Source: Closterium sp. Naga37s-1 (Eukaryota; Streptophyta; Zygnematophyceae; Desmidiales; Closteriaceae). Taken from it: a stretch of DNA of 64,000 nucleotides. The position numbers and the translations under genes were made by a program. The notes under the pieces are model-generated. The model did no database searches. It was not told the DNA's origin and saw only the letters and a list, made by a program, of their open reading frames with translations. Below, one piece after another: positions 1 to 11,950 of the stretch; positions within the stretch are counted from its first letter, which is position 1; each line of letters starts with the position of its first letter. The DNA lies in contig CANJKZ010000013.1 in assembly GCA_947471745.1 (NCBI GenBank), positions 1,240,001 to 1,304,000 of the forward strand, in the 5' to 3' direction.

Positions 1-2102
1 GGCACCCTGAGGGGGGAGGGGGTCTACCACAACAGCACCTGGTGCGAGGAAGAGAGGCGGGGGGGGGAGCGGGGCAGTGCGCTAGGGGAAGAGGCGGTAG
101 TAGGGGACCGACTCGTCAAAGGTGACGTCCTGAGAGGGCAAGACACGGCGCGAGGTGGCGTGGTAAAACTGCCAACCAGACGCGTCCGGGACAAAGCCAA
201 GGAAGACACAAGGAACAGCGCGGGAGGAGAGCTTGTCCGCGGACGTATCGCGGACAAAAGCACGAGATCCCCAGACCCGAAAACGCGACGCATCGCCAAC
301 CTTCCCCGTCCACAGCAATGTGGGCGAGGTCTCCGGCAAGGAGACACGGGGCCAGAGGTTGAGCTGATGCGCGGCGTACCGGACCGCAAACGGCCACAGA
401 AAGTGGGGGGCAGCCGCATGGATCAAGGAGGTACGAGCGACCTCCATGACCAAGCCAATGCGGCGCTCAGCAACCCCATTCTGCTGTGGAGAGGCCGGAA
501 GCGTGAACGACTGCTCAATGCCCTCCCCCTGACAGAAAGCCCTCAAGAGGTCGGAGGAAAACTCCCCACCTCTGTCAGAGTGCAGACGCAGGACAGGAAA
601 GTCCGAGTGGAACCTCTCGTGGAGCTGGAGACGGGCAGCGCGGATCCAAGGGATCAAAACATCAGGGACTTCACCCTTGGTGCGCAAGGGGAAGACCGTG
701 GTGTAGCGCGAGTAGTCGTCAACAACTATCAAGAAGTACCTCTCGTGACCCTGTCCACGGACGCGGGCTGGGCCCCACACGTCCATGTGGAGGGTCTGCA
801 GGGGAGCAGTCGTCGGGGGAAACGAGGAGGAGTGAGGAGCGGCGCGCTGCCGCCCCTCGACACAGGGAAGACAGGGAGGAGCAGGCGAGGGTGGGAGGGG
901 AGGGAGAACCCTGGGAAGACCAGAGACAAGGTACCGGGAGTGCATGCCACGAAGGCGCTGCACTGACGGGTGACCAAGGCGGTGGTGCCAGAGGACGGTC
1001 TCGTGCGCCAGGGAGCGACACGAGCAGGGGGCCGACAGCTGACCTGACGCAGACGCAGACGCAGCTACCTGGGGGGACTCAGTGGTCAGTGTGTACAGGT
1101 CCGACCCCGGCTGCCGAGTGAAGGTAGCCAGGTGGCGACCCGTCCGAGCACACGTGCAGTGTGTCACGCGCTCGTAGGCAGGGGTGAACTGGTGGACACC
1201 CCCGTCCTGGAGCGCACGACCCGCCACCAAGTTCGTAGAGAACGAGGGGAGGTAGAGACCTGACAGTGTGCCCGACGGGACCGCAGGACAAGGGAGGACA
1301 GTGGAGGAGGTTGCAATGACCGGACCCCCAGAGGGGTCAGCGAGGGAGACTGCAACCGGCCGAGCAAGCTGCTCAAGGGCAGTGCGGTCACGAAAGAAAC
1401 AGCGGGAAGCACCTGAGTCCAGTGTGAAGGTGTGCAGTGCCTCAGTAGACGCAGTACCAGAGGGCGCAGACTCACGAGTACCTAGAGCAGCAGCCTCACC
1501 AGCACCTGGGGCAACAGACACACTAGCACCTAGAGCGACAGCCTCACCAGCACCTGAGGCAACACACACACGAGCACCTAGTGCGGCAGCCTCACCAGTA
1601 CCTAGAGCAGCAGACTGGATAGCATAGTAGAAAATGCATAGCAGGCGGCACACACAGGTGACAGGCACTCTCAGCACTAGTAGAAAATGCATACATGGCA
1701 GTGAGGATAGCATCATAGTCAAGAGCAAAGATATCTACCCTCTGCCTAAGCAGCTCCAGCCAGGAGGGGAGCTCAGCGGCGTCGCCAAACTCTGTACGCC
1801 AAGCGTCGCCCAGACGGGCGAAGCAGTGGGACTCTGTGTGACCACGTGTCCCGCAAGGCTGACCAGTCCGGACACCTGTGCGACTGACGTACGGGCAGCG
1901 AGCAGTACTCAGTGACCCTCTACTCTTAGCGTACCACTCACGAAGCTGCTGGGGCGAAAGAGCCTCGCGGGGACGACGCTGCAGCTGCACCTGGCCACTA
2001 CCAGAAGCTCCCGAACTACCCACTCCAGAGCGACTCCCACTACGGCCACCCCGACAACCCCAACGAGCGTACCACTCACGAAGCTGCTGGGGCGTGAGGG
2101 AC

Positions 2103-3190
2103 TCACGCGGACGGCCCTGGAGCTGTATCTGGCCACGCCAGGAGCAGCAGTAGCAGCAGTAGCAGAAGCAGTAAGAGCAGTAAAAGCAGTAGCAGCGGTA
2201 GCAGCGCAGGCAGGGCAGTGTTCACCAGTGGTGGGAAGGGCAGGCGCAAGACGGCGGGGCCGCTACAGCTGCAGGGCGGGGCCGGGCCGCGGCAGGGAGC
2301 TCCGCGGCAGCTGCTGCAGGGCGGGGCCAAGACTGCGGCTAAAGGCTCCGCGGCAGTTGCTGCAGGGCGGGGCCGGGTCGCGACGGCAGCTGCTCCAGGG
2401 GCGGCTGCTGCAGGGGCGGCTGCTCCAGGGGCGGCTGCTGCAGGGGCGGCTGCTCCATGTGGTCAGGGGCGGCTGCTGCAGGGGCGGCTGCTCCAGGGGC
2501 GAGGGGCGTCTGCAGGTGCGGCTGCTCCAGGGGCCAGGGGCGGCTGCTGCAGTGGCGGCTGCTCCAGGGGCCAGGGGCGGCCGTCCCAAGGGCGGGCGCG
2601 GGGTAGGGAAGGGCGCCGCGGCTGGCAGGGGCGACTCCGCGCGGGTCCCGCAGGGGCGTCGCGACAAGGCAGGGGCGGCGCGGCTCGGGTGGGGCCGGGC
2701 GTTAGCGGGGCTGCAAGGGCAGGGCTACGCGGGGCGGGGCCTGGTCGCGCGGGGCACGCAAGGGCGGGCTAGTGGGGCGGGGCCGGTACTCGAGGGGCAC
2801 GCAAGGGCGCGCGGGTGGGGCAGGTCCGGTCGCACGGGGCACGCAAGGGCGCGCGAGGAAGGGCGGGGCCGGTACGCGAGGAGCGCGCAAGGGCGCTCGG
2901 GGCAGCGAGCGCGTGGGGCCGCACGAGGCACGCAAGGGCGCGCGCGGGGCAGGCGACGCGCGTGGGGCTGCGCGGGTCGCACGCAAGGGCGTGCGAGGAG
3001 GGCGAGGCCGATCGCGTGGGGCACGCTAGGGCGTGCGGGCTGGGCGGGGCCGGTTCGCAAGGGGCACGCTAGGGCGCGCTACAGTGCAGATGAGAGGAGG
3101 GCACTCGAGGGCGCGACTAGGCAAGGCGCGCTCGGGCGCGACGAACGGAAACGGTGGGCCCTATCAGTCGGTCCTAGGTTACGACCTAGG
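2103..3190. repeat. GC-rich tandem-repeat leader of Copia element
   Basis: Degenerate GC-rich tandem repeats lie between the primer-binding site and gag. The gag-proximal half is built on GGGGCGGCTGCTCCAG units; the distal half on GGCACGCAAGGGCGCGC-like units. Frames are open over long stretches only because of composition. Other Copia elements here have a leader at the same place with different repeat units. Confidence 0.75.
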
Positions 3191-3202
3191 CTCGTAATAC
3201 CA

Positions 3203-3338
3203 TGTTAGAATCTAAGAAAGAACAAGAATGATTGAACTAGGAAGATTGAGGGTACAAGTAGGAAACCCTAGAGTAATGTACCCCCTAAAGGCTAACCCAC
3301 TGTAGCCTACACAGCAGTAACATGTATAATGTTTGACA
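3203..3338 (-). repeat. Copia 5' LTR (136 bp)
   Basis: On the plus strand it starts TGTTAGAA and ends TGTTTGACA, the inverted TG...CA ends of this family. On its left lies a primer-site-like sequence (minus strand TGGTATTACGAGCC). On its right the plus-strand RNase H sequence of another Copia begins at once. Confidence 0.82.
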
Positions 3339-3998
3339 TCGACCTCTACTGCTGAGGCTGAGATCTACGCTGGAGCCATGGCTACACAGGAGCTGCGCTG
3401 GTTGACCTTCTTGCTCACAGACCTTGGTGAGCGGCCGAGCTCTGCACCGACCTTGTTTACTGACAACAAGGCTACGATTCTCCTCTGTCGAGAGCCTCGA
3501 CTGGAGAGCAGGGTGAAGCACATCAACATCAGGTACTTTCTTCTGCGAGAGTTGCAGAGGCGTGGACAGGCTCGCTTGGACTTTGTGGAGTCTGAGGCCA
3601 ACACTGCAGACATCTTCACCAAGGCTCTTCCGCCTTTTGACCACCACAGATGTTGTGTGCAGTTAGGTCTCGTTGACACAGATTCTCGTCTTGTGTAGAC
3701 TTTACTTGTTTTGTTGTACACTTTGCATATACCTCTGTGAACTCTTGGACTGGCCTTGTGGCTCTTTTGCTTGTGCTCGGACTGTGTGGTGAAGTTGTGA
3801 TCCACCCTGAGCTTTGTTTCTTTGTGACTGGTCTTGTGACCGTACGGTTTTGGTTTTGCTTGACACCCCTCACTTAAGCTATAGGGGTGTGTCAAATGAT
3901 GTAGCCTTTAGTAATGCGTGTCATATGGGGTACAACAGTTAGGGTTAGGTTCATGTACCCCAACCCACAATAGTCAATCATCACTTCAGTTTTTAACA
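3339..3998 (+). mobile_element. Copia 3' end: RNase H, polypurine tract, LTR
   Basis: Plus-strand Copia RNase H tail with STAEAEIYAGAMA, FTDNKATILL and ANTADIFTKAL motifs, ending near 3698. A non-coding stretch follows, then the GGGGTG polypurine tract and an LTR at about 3890-3998 (TGTCAAAT to TTTTAACA). The upstream part was displaced by the minus-strand element at 1-3338 and lies outside the window. Confidence 0.8.
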
Positions 3999-4028
3999 CT
4001 GCTATCCCTCACTTAGCCGATGGGGGTG

Positions 4029-4159
4029 TGTCAAAACATGTTTATATGTTTGTTAGGTTTGTTAGGCTGCAGTGAGGTGCACAGTATAGGGTACAACAAA
4101 TCCAGGGTTTCCTATTTGTATCACCCTGCTGCCTAGTTCATTCATTCCGCTGTTTCACA
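4029..4159 (+). repeat. Copia LTR (about 131 bp)
   Basis: Starts TGTCAAAACATG after CACTTAGCCGATGGGGGTG, the usual pre-LTR polypurine context of this family, and ends near TTTCACA. About 30 bp of another element's 3' end separates it from the LTR at 3890-3998, so two different copies abut here. Confidence 0.7.
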
Positions 4160-4389
4160 TTCTCACATCTTGGGCTATTTCTGAAGCGTAGGCCAACGCA
4201 TATAAAGGGTACATGGTTTGACAAAAGCTGGAGAACACCGTTGACCGATAACGGGTGAAGATTACTGGTCGAGCCTGTGAACAGTGTTGTACCGTATGTG
4301 ATGAAGTCAGGTATGTATGACTGAAGGAATTTAACATTTCCTTACATAGTACAAACAATAACATACCTGCTGTACAAAACAGGGTTTTG

Positions 4390-6262
4390 TCACACAAGAT
4401 CACCCAGAGTGGCACTTCTAGGCACCTGAGTTTGCCTCACCGATACCAACCCATGCCGTATACAACTGCGTGCTCTCACATCCTTCCTGTCACCACCCAG
4501 ATCACCCCCAAGCTTAATCACCGGGCAGGGTGCGTTTCCAGCACAGTGAATTGTGAAGTTGTTGGAGGCAAATTTGCCAGAGAAGTTGAGCGCTTTACAC
4601 GCATGGGAGGAGGGGAGCAGCAGCAGCTCTGCGTTGATATGCCGACAAAACCGGATCACCGCTTCTGGCTTCGCCTCCCACGAGAGTGCCTGCGACGGCG
4701 GTGATTTTTCAGAGGTTTTTCTCGGAGAATCCGAGGGCGGCGATTTCGTGGATAGGGTGGGACTCGTGTCCCGTTTTCTGCTGCCGTCCGGCTCCCCTGC
4801 GATGTCTGAGGTCGATAGCCTCGAACCGAATCTGCAAACGCCAGGGGGAGAGGAGGAAATGTGGAGATGACGCCGCAGAGTATGAGAGCAAGCATGGAGC
4901 ACATGTGTGCAAGGCAGGCCCTCAGAAGCCGTGCCACCATGCACCGCCTTCATCAGGATCCCTCGCATCTCGCATTGCCTTGCAGCTTGTTATTCCCATC
5001 ACCATCACCCTGCATGCCCCTCAAGTTGCACGCCCCCGACTCGCGGATTCGAAGGCGCCTGAACAGTGAAAGCCCCAGCGCCCTCGCCAGACAATCTCCG
5101 CTTTGCACGCCCTGCCACCCCACGTGGAATCCTCCCTCAGCGCGCTCACTCTGCACTCCCTACCAACCCTACCTTCCTCCTCCTCCCTCACCTTGCACGC
5201 GCGCGCAACAGCCGCCATGCGCATGACCGCGCGCTTGGTGCGCCGATCCCACGCCGTCCTCTCCGCCAGCGCGCGCCGAACCTCCCGCTCCGCCATCAGC
5301 GCCATCACCACCACCGGCGCCGCGTCTGCGCGCCCCGCCTCTTGCATCTGCCGCACCACGTTTGAAGGGTTTAGCTGCGGTCGCCACAGCTGGTGGCGCG
5401 GTAGGTCTGGGCGGGAAGGGGAAAGAGGAGAGGAAAGGCAGAAGGGAAAGGGGAGAGGAAAGGCAGAAGGGAAAGGGGAGAGGAAAGGCAGAAGGGAAAG
5501 GGGAGAGGAAAGGCAGAAGGGAAAGGGGAGAGGAAAGGCAGAAGGGAAAGGGGAGAGGAAAGGCAGAAGGGAAAGGGGAGAGGAAAGGCAGAAGGGAAAG
5601 GGGAGAGGAAAGGCAGAAGGGAAAGGGGAGAGGAAAGGCAGAAGGGAAAGGGGAGAAGAAAGGCAGAAGGGAAAGGGGAGAGGAAAGGCGGAAGCGGGCG
5701 CTGTCAGGACGAGGCGAGAAGAGGATGGGGTGGGGAAGGGCGAGGATGGCGAGGATTTGGAAGAAGTTGAATCATGACGCTTACTTAGCCTGGGCGGCGT
5801 GACGCTGACGTCGCCGCCATCGTCGCCGCCGGACGCGGAGGTCGACCGGAGCTTCGAGCTTCCCGCGGCCAGAGGACTCAGGAGCGCAGATAAGATGGAC
5901 CGCGGGGTCGACGGCGACGCGGGGCTGTTTTCCGATTGGCTGTCGCTCGATTTGTCGCTCAATCTGTCGTTTGACCCGTCGCGAAGCTTTCCAGTGCCAC
6001 GTGTCATGATGCTAATGGGCGTGTGGTTCGCGTGGTGGAACACCACCACAAGGCGGTCCGTGGGTTTGAGTTGGAACTCCGTAGAAGAAGCGGCGAGATT
6101 CGCGGGGAGGAATGATTGCGTTTTGTGGCAGGAGGCAGCGAGGGAGTCGAACGCGTTTAGGCACGACTTGCAAGTGTCTATAGCGAGTACGACCGTCCGC
6201 TCCTCGCCCACGCTATAGAGAGTATCGAGCTTCTTCGTATCGGAGTGAAACGGCGGCGCCAT
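4390..6262 (-). CDS. Universal stress protein (UspA)-like, 4 inferred exons
   Basis: Host gene. Inferred exons are 6262-5785, 5406-5192, 5058-5009 and 4831-4390. Splice signals and phases agree and give 394 residues. The N-terminus (about residues 20-75) has the UspA beta1-alpha1-beta2 pattern: RTVVLAIDTCKSCLNAFDSL, then DRLVVVFHHANHTP. The C-terminus has AVIRFCRHINAELLLLPSS, then a weak glycine-loop region and APCPVIKLG, matching the family's ADLLVVGS...CPVLVV end. A Ser/Pro-rich insert probably disordered sits between (about 90-155), as does a charged helix (VRQMQEAGRADAAPVVVMAL). UspA proteins bind ATP or act as stress-linked dimers. The ATP loop GxxG-GS is not clear here, so nucleotide binding is doubtful. 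The third exon is only 50 nt and is the least certain. Confidence 0.6.
5417..5692. repeat. 25-bp minisatellite in intron of the stress-protein gene
   Basis: About 11 copies of GAGAGGAAAGGCAGAAGGG plus AAAGGG, nearly identical. On the gene's strand it is a C/T-rich tract directly before a CCCGCCCAG acceptor, so it forms the polypyrimidine side of the first intron. All frames stay open because the unit has no stops. Confidence 0.9.
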
Positions 6263-8809
6263 TGTTCCTGAATATATTTTCTTGGTTCGCGATGCGAGGC
6301 AACCTTCAGGGTCTCTATTCGGATCCTTGAGGATTTAATACGTAATGCGACCTGCTAAACAATAAGTAGCTTGTGTAGGTCGTACTTCCGAGATGTTGTC
6401 TGAGCGAGTCGGATTCCAATCGACGCGTTGCTGAAAAGCGCTTCGAAGGCCGATACTGACAAGAATCGGCAACTCAATCGAGGTTACGGAGCAGGCAATC
6501 TCGAGGTCTTATCTTCGGGGCCCGAAGTCCCGGGACTTCGCGGGACGATGCGAGTGTGTTTTTGGAACGACTCGGAAGACAATGCTCAGAGAACAACGGA
6601 GCTCGCTTCTTTTGAAAGCTGGGTCGATTGAGCACCGCGACGCTGTCAATGCCCAGGTGTAGTCCCCACTGTGCACGTTGGGAGAATCGGCCGGCGCGTG
6701 GAGCTGGGGGTCGGTACTGTACCATGCAGCCGAAATTTCGCAACATTTTTGTGCTGCCCAGTTTTCCTGTCCACAGCAGATGCGGTGATGCGTTGTTCGG
6801 GAGCGATGATGACGAAAGCAAGTTGTGCAGCATCACGGCGTGGTCCATTGCCTCGGGCCACTGTTGGTTGGGTAGCCGCATGCCACGTAGCAGCTTGCGC
6901 ATGGTGTTCTGAAGGGTCCTGTTCATTCTTTCTGCTACACCCTGCTGTTGATGGGCGTAGGGAAGGGAGATGAGCCGCTTGATTCCTTTTTCTGCCAGGT
7001 ACTGCTTGAACCTCTGTGAGGTGTACTCTCCTCCTCCGTCAGACTGAAAACTCTTCAGCTTAACTCCCGATTCCCGTTCTGCTACTGGGAGCCAGGCTAC
7101 GAATGCTTCGAAGGCCATGTCGCGGCTTGAAAGGTTGAGATGCCAGACATAACGAGTGGCGGCGTCGATGAACGTTATGGTGTAGTTGTATGCTCCTTGT
7201 CCAGGTTCGCGGTTGTACAGGATGTCGCTGTACACTTTCTCAAGTGGTGCATAAGCTGGTGCGCTCGGGTTGTGGTGAGAAACGAAGGGCTGATGCGGTA
7301 AGTCAGCTTCTGGGCAGGTGAAGCAGGTTCCTCTCATTCGTCGAAGTTCTCTCCCGTCGGGTAAGAGCAGTGAGTCTTTGTCAAGAACGCCTGCTCGTAT
7401 CGTGTTGTTTAACGTCGTGTTGCTCGGATGTCCCATTCGTTTATGCCAGAGATCTTCGTCAGCGCGATGTCCGGGTGAGCGGCGGTACAAGTCGGAGTTG
7501 GAGTAGAACCCAGCGGTGTGGTTTGCACTTCGATGGACTTCTCGTGGAGTTGGGTTCAGCTGTTGCGCAGAAGTCGGTGGTGTGTTGTCGACGAAGACCG
7601 GTGCCATTGAAGGTCCTGCGATTGGTGGCGATGTTGTCTCTGCTGCTGCCGGTGTTGTCTCTGCTGCTGCCGATGTTGTCTCTGCTGCTGCCGATGTTGT
7701 CTCTGCTGCTGCCGATGTTGTCTCTGCTGCTGCCGAGTGTTGAATCGTTGCTAATGCTCTTGTTCGTTCTGCCTCAGGAATAGTATGTGAATACCAGAAG
7801 CCTTCGGGACTGAAGTCAGGATCAAGATCCGGTGGGTGCGTCCAGGAGGTGAAGGTGACGATTCCGTCGCTGTCGGCGGTGCCTAAGTCTGGAACAAAGT
7901 CGAGGACGAACACGTTGTTCTTTAGCACGGCCTTGCCGATGTAGAGTCCGCCTTTCCCGTGGTACAGCTTGAACTCCTGAGTGGTGCTGTCTGCTTCGAG
8001 ATGGATGCCTTTCGTCATCAACTGGCTGACGCTCAGTAATTTGTAGCCGAGTCCCTCCGCGATTAAAACCTTTGACATCTGTAGTATAATGTTTGTCTCC
8101 CTTGACTGAAGTTGAACCACGCCTTGTCGTTGTGTGCGCAGGTTCTGGTTGTTGGCGACGGTGATCACGACTTCCCGTTGAAGTTGGTGTTCCCATTGAA
8201 CGAAGCGACCCGAGGAGCACATATGCTGCCCGCAGCAACTGTCCAAGAACCAGGTATCTTTCCCGGACGGCTCACTTTGGGCGATGGCTGCGTATGTCGG
8301 GTTCGGCTCCAGTGTCTCGCGGCGAGGAGTGCGTTCTTCGAGTTGTTCTTCTGGTGAGTAGTACGGTGGTGATTCAGTGACGCAGGAGTCTGACAATCTT
8401 GCCATGCAGCTGACGATGTTTCTTGCTCCTTGTGCAGATTGTGTTGGCGATGCTGTTGAAGACTGCGACTGGCTTGTGGAGTGCGCCTGTGTGGACGCTA
8501 CCTGACTGCTTGAAGGGCGAAGTTGACGTTGTGGTGGTGTTGATTGCTGTCGATTCGGGCAGTGTGTGCGAGGGTGCCCTGAAGTTTTGCAGATATGACA
8601 GAACGGAGGTACGGGTTTTGGTTGATGCCGGTTGTTGTTGTTGTTGTAGCGCCGTTGGGTGTGAAACGCAAATTCGGGTACTGACGTTTTCTTCTTGTGT
8701 CGCTCCTCTTGCAGGTCCATGTCTTGCTGCTCAGCGTGAATTTCGGCGCAGAGTGCTGCTTCGGAGATCTTCCCGTGAGCTCGAAGTATGGCGCGAGTGG
8801 AGCGCCAAT

Positions 8810-8935
8810 TGTTAGAATGAACAAGTGTGTGTGAACTAACAAGATTGGGAGTACAAGTAGGAAACCCTAGAATGTTGTACCCCCTAAGGCTAAACCCACT
8901 ATAGCCTACACAATGTAAACATATAATGTTTGACA
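8810..8935 (-). repeat. Copia 3' LTR (126 bp)
   Basis: TGTTAGAATG to TGTTTGACA on the plus strand. It is preceded by CCAAT and followed by the polypurine-side sequence CACCCCCATAGGCTAAGTGG. It differs from the partner LTR at one base. Confidence 0.93.
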
Positions 8936-11469
8936 CACCCCCATAGGCTAAGTGGGGGAGAGCAAGGGGTCACAAGACCAGTCAAAGCAAAGAAAAACAA
9001 GCTCAGGGTGGATCTCAAGGATGCCACACAAATTCCGAGCACGAGCAAGTGGTCACAAGACCAATTCACATGCAGTTTGATAATATAACAAGAGGTACAG
9101 TGATCACAACCTAGCAAGTGTAAGCATGCAGGTATATATATAGAGATCACAGTACAAGCAGAGTCAAGAAGTGAGCAAGTGAGGGATAGTAGGCACAAGG
9201 CCTAGAACAGTACAGAAACGCTGATGATCACAAGGCTGAAGCGCCTTGGTGAACACATCAGCAGTGTTGGCCCAAGTGGCCACGTACGAAAGACGAAGCT
9301 GACCACGCTGCTGCAGCTCTCGAGCAAGGAAGTAGCGCAGAGCTATGTGCTTCGTTCTGTGCTCCAGTCTGTGCTCCTGACACAAGGCAATGGCTGCCTT
9401 GTTGTCGACGTACAGCACTGGAGGAGAACGAGGCCGCTCTCCAAGGTCGGTCAGCAAGTAGGTGAGCCAGCGTAGCTACTGGGCAGCCATGGCTGTGGCG
9501 TAGATCTCAGCCTCACAACTGGAGCTGAGAACAGAGGAAGAGCGTGTAGAACGCCAGGAAACAGAACCAGAGCCAAGGCTGAAGGTGTAACCCTGAGACG
9601 ACCGCTGCGTAGCCTGGTCGTCAGCCCAAGAAGCGTCTGAGTGTCCAGTGAGGACAACGTCGCGCCGTCCTCCAAGCACAAGCCCCATGCCCGACGTACT
9701 GCACAAGTAGCGCAACACCCTCTTAGCGGCATCCATGTGCTCCTTCCGGTGACGGCCAGGAGCAACATAGCGTGCTAGGATGCTAAGAGGGTATGCAAGG
9801 TCAGGTCGAGTGCAGGTCATCAGGTACATGAGGCAGCCCACAAGCTCTGGATACGGGCCACTCGGCTCTACGGACTCATCCGAAGGTAGAGCTGAGAGCG
9901 AGTGACCAGTAGGCAGAGGAGTGGGCTGAGGCGAGGAGTACGTGAAGCGGAAGCGCTGAAGGACCTGCTGCACCATGTGTGACTGAGTCAAGGTGATGGT
10001 GCGCTGTGCTCTGTCTCGGGTGATCCGCAAGCCAAGATAGCTTGTCAGCTCACCCAGGTCTGTGCACGTGTGTCTCTTCTGCAGCTCCGACTTCACGTGG
10101 GCGAGTGCCTCAGTGTCAGCAGTAGCAAAGACCAAGTCGTCGACGTACACGAGAACGTAGAACGGCGGCAGAGTGGTGTCGGTGCGTAGAAACAGCGACG
10201 GGTCAGCAGTAGAAGGAGCAAACCCAAGAGCCGCAAGCGTAGTCCTCAGTGTGTCGTGCCACTCACGGGGTGCCTGGTGGAGACCGTAGACTGGCCGCCG
10301 GAGGCTCCACTGGGTACCAGGAGGGAACGACCCAGTGAAGCCAGGTGGGCGGCGCAGCCAGATCTCCTCGTGTAGGCTGCCCTGTGGGAACGCAGTGCTG
10401 AAGTCAAGAGAGTGGAGCTCGTAGTCACGATGAGCAGCGACGTGCAGCAGAACCCGAAGAGTGGTCATCTTCGGGGTCGGGGAGAAGGTCTGGAAGAAGT
10501 CAACTCCCTCTCGCTGACTGAAGCCTCGAGCAACGTAACGCGCCTTGAAGACAGGCGGAGCACCCGGCGGCCGCTTCACCCTGAAAATCCACATGCCACT
10601 GACGATGTTCGCCCCAGGTGGGGGAACCTCGTCGACGTAGGTGCCTGTGGACTTCCAGGAAGCCATCTCTGCGTCCATGGCTGTCTGCCACTGAGAGGAG
10701 TAGAGACCCTCCATCGCCTCTGCGTAGGAGCGTGGGGTCGGGATGTCTGGTGCATCCGGGTCTCCCTCAGGGGCAATCAGCATGGACACGAGATGAGGTA
10801 AAGCAGTAGCAAAGCACTCAAACTCCTCCTGTCTGTCCTCAAGGACGTCCGTGCCAAGAGCACACTCACCCCCGACGGACGGAGGACAGACAGACTCAGA
10901 CTCAGCAACAAGGCTAGCGGCGTAGTCTAGACGACAGGCGGCAGCAAAGTCCACAAGCTCAGCGACTAGAGCAGACGCAGCAGAGGACTCAAAGGTAGGG
11001 TCAGTGACAACAGTGGCAAGGAGACGCGCGACAGTAGGACTGGCAGCACGAGTAAGGTCTGACGGCGGGTCAGCAATGTCAGGAAGAGAGGACGCAGGAG
11101 GAGACGGCAGAGGGACACGCTTCGGAGCAGTGGAAGGACGCATGGTCATATAGTGAGTGCCAAGGACAGGAGGAGGACGCTCACGCGGAACACGACGACG
11201 AGTGCGGGCAGCGCGGACAGGCGACTCTGGACGAGGCTCAGGAGACGCAGGACTAGACTCAGGCGACGGAGGACGAGACTCAGGCTCACGACGCTCCGTA
11301 AGACTACCCGTCGGCGCAGTGTAAGGAGAAGGGGCAGGCAGCGGAGAGGCAGACTGTAACTGTGACTGCGACTGGACAGACGGTGGACTCAGTAGGGGAG
11401 GAGAAGGACCAGTAGAGGGCGGGAGACCAAGAACCTGCTGAAGGAGCGGAACTTAGTACGGCCGCGGCC

Positions 11470-11950
11470 GCTCAGCACCTCCAGCTCCAACCCCCTCAGC
11501 AGGCCCAGTCCCAGCAGCTCCAGTACCTCCAGTACGAGCACCTTCAGGACCAGCGGCTCCAGCAGCTCCAGCAGCACCAGTACCAGCAGCACCTCCAGCA
11601 GCGCCAGCAGCACCGCCAGCAACAGCAGCACCTCCAGCAGCTCCAGCAGCACCTCCAGTAGTAGCAGCACCTCCAGCAGCTCCAGCAGCACCAGCACCAG
11701 CAGCACCTCCAGCAGCGTCAGCAGCACCAGCAGCACCTCCAGTAGTAGCAGCACCTCCAGCAGCTCCAGCAGCACCAGCACCAGCAGCACCTCCAGCAGC
11801 GTCAGCAGCACCAGCACCTCCAGCAGCTCCAGCAGCACCAGCAGCACCACCAGCAGCAGCAGCACCTCCAGCAGCTCCAGCACCAGTAGCACCTCCAGCA
11901 GCGCCAGCAGCACCGCCAGCAGCAGCAGCACCTCCAGCACCAGGGTCCGC
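11470..11950. repeat. CAGCAG/CTCCAG-type repeat coding Ala/Gly-rich linker
   Basis: Imperfect repeats of CAGCAGCACCTCCAGCAG-like units. On the element's coding strand they give alternating Gly-Ala-Ala blocks between integrase and reverse transcriptase. The same linker, with a different unit order and length, is at 26230-26870. Confidence 0.8.

Larger units (their letters stand above)
1..3338 (-). mobile_element. Copia LTR retrotransposon, 5' part, cut by window start
   Basis: Ty1/Copia polyprotein on the minus strand. Going 5' to 3' (right to left) it has an LTR, a tRNA-type primer site, a GC-rich repeat leader, a gag zinc knuckle, an LDSGAS protease motif, a GAG-pre-integrase segment (WHHRLGHPS) and an integrase core (LHSDRGGEF, SPQQNGVAERR). 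It is very similar to the element at 8810-15902, so it is the same family. Its 3' part lies outside the window. At its right end it interrupts a plus-strand Copia RNase H region. It looks damaged, with a few breaks. Confidence 0.88.

Noticed and set aside
160-966. 268-codon plus-strand frame, also seen at 12542-13348
   Set aside because: Antisense shadow of the conserved Copia integrase region; it is conserved only because the sense strand is.
2218-3208. Long Gly/Arg/Ala-rich frame in the Copia leader
   Set aside because: Comes from the GC-rich repeat leader; the equivalent frames at 14531-15800, 17651-18535, 46034-46828 and 53489-54191 share no sequence.
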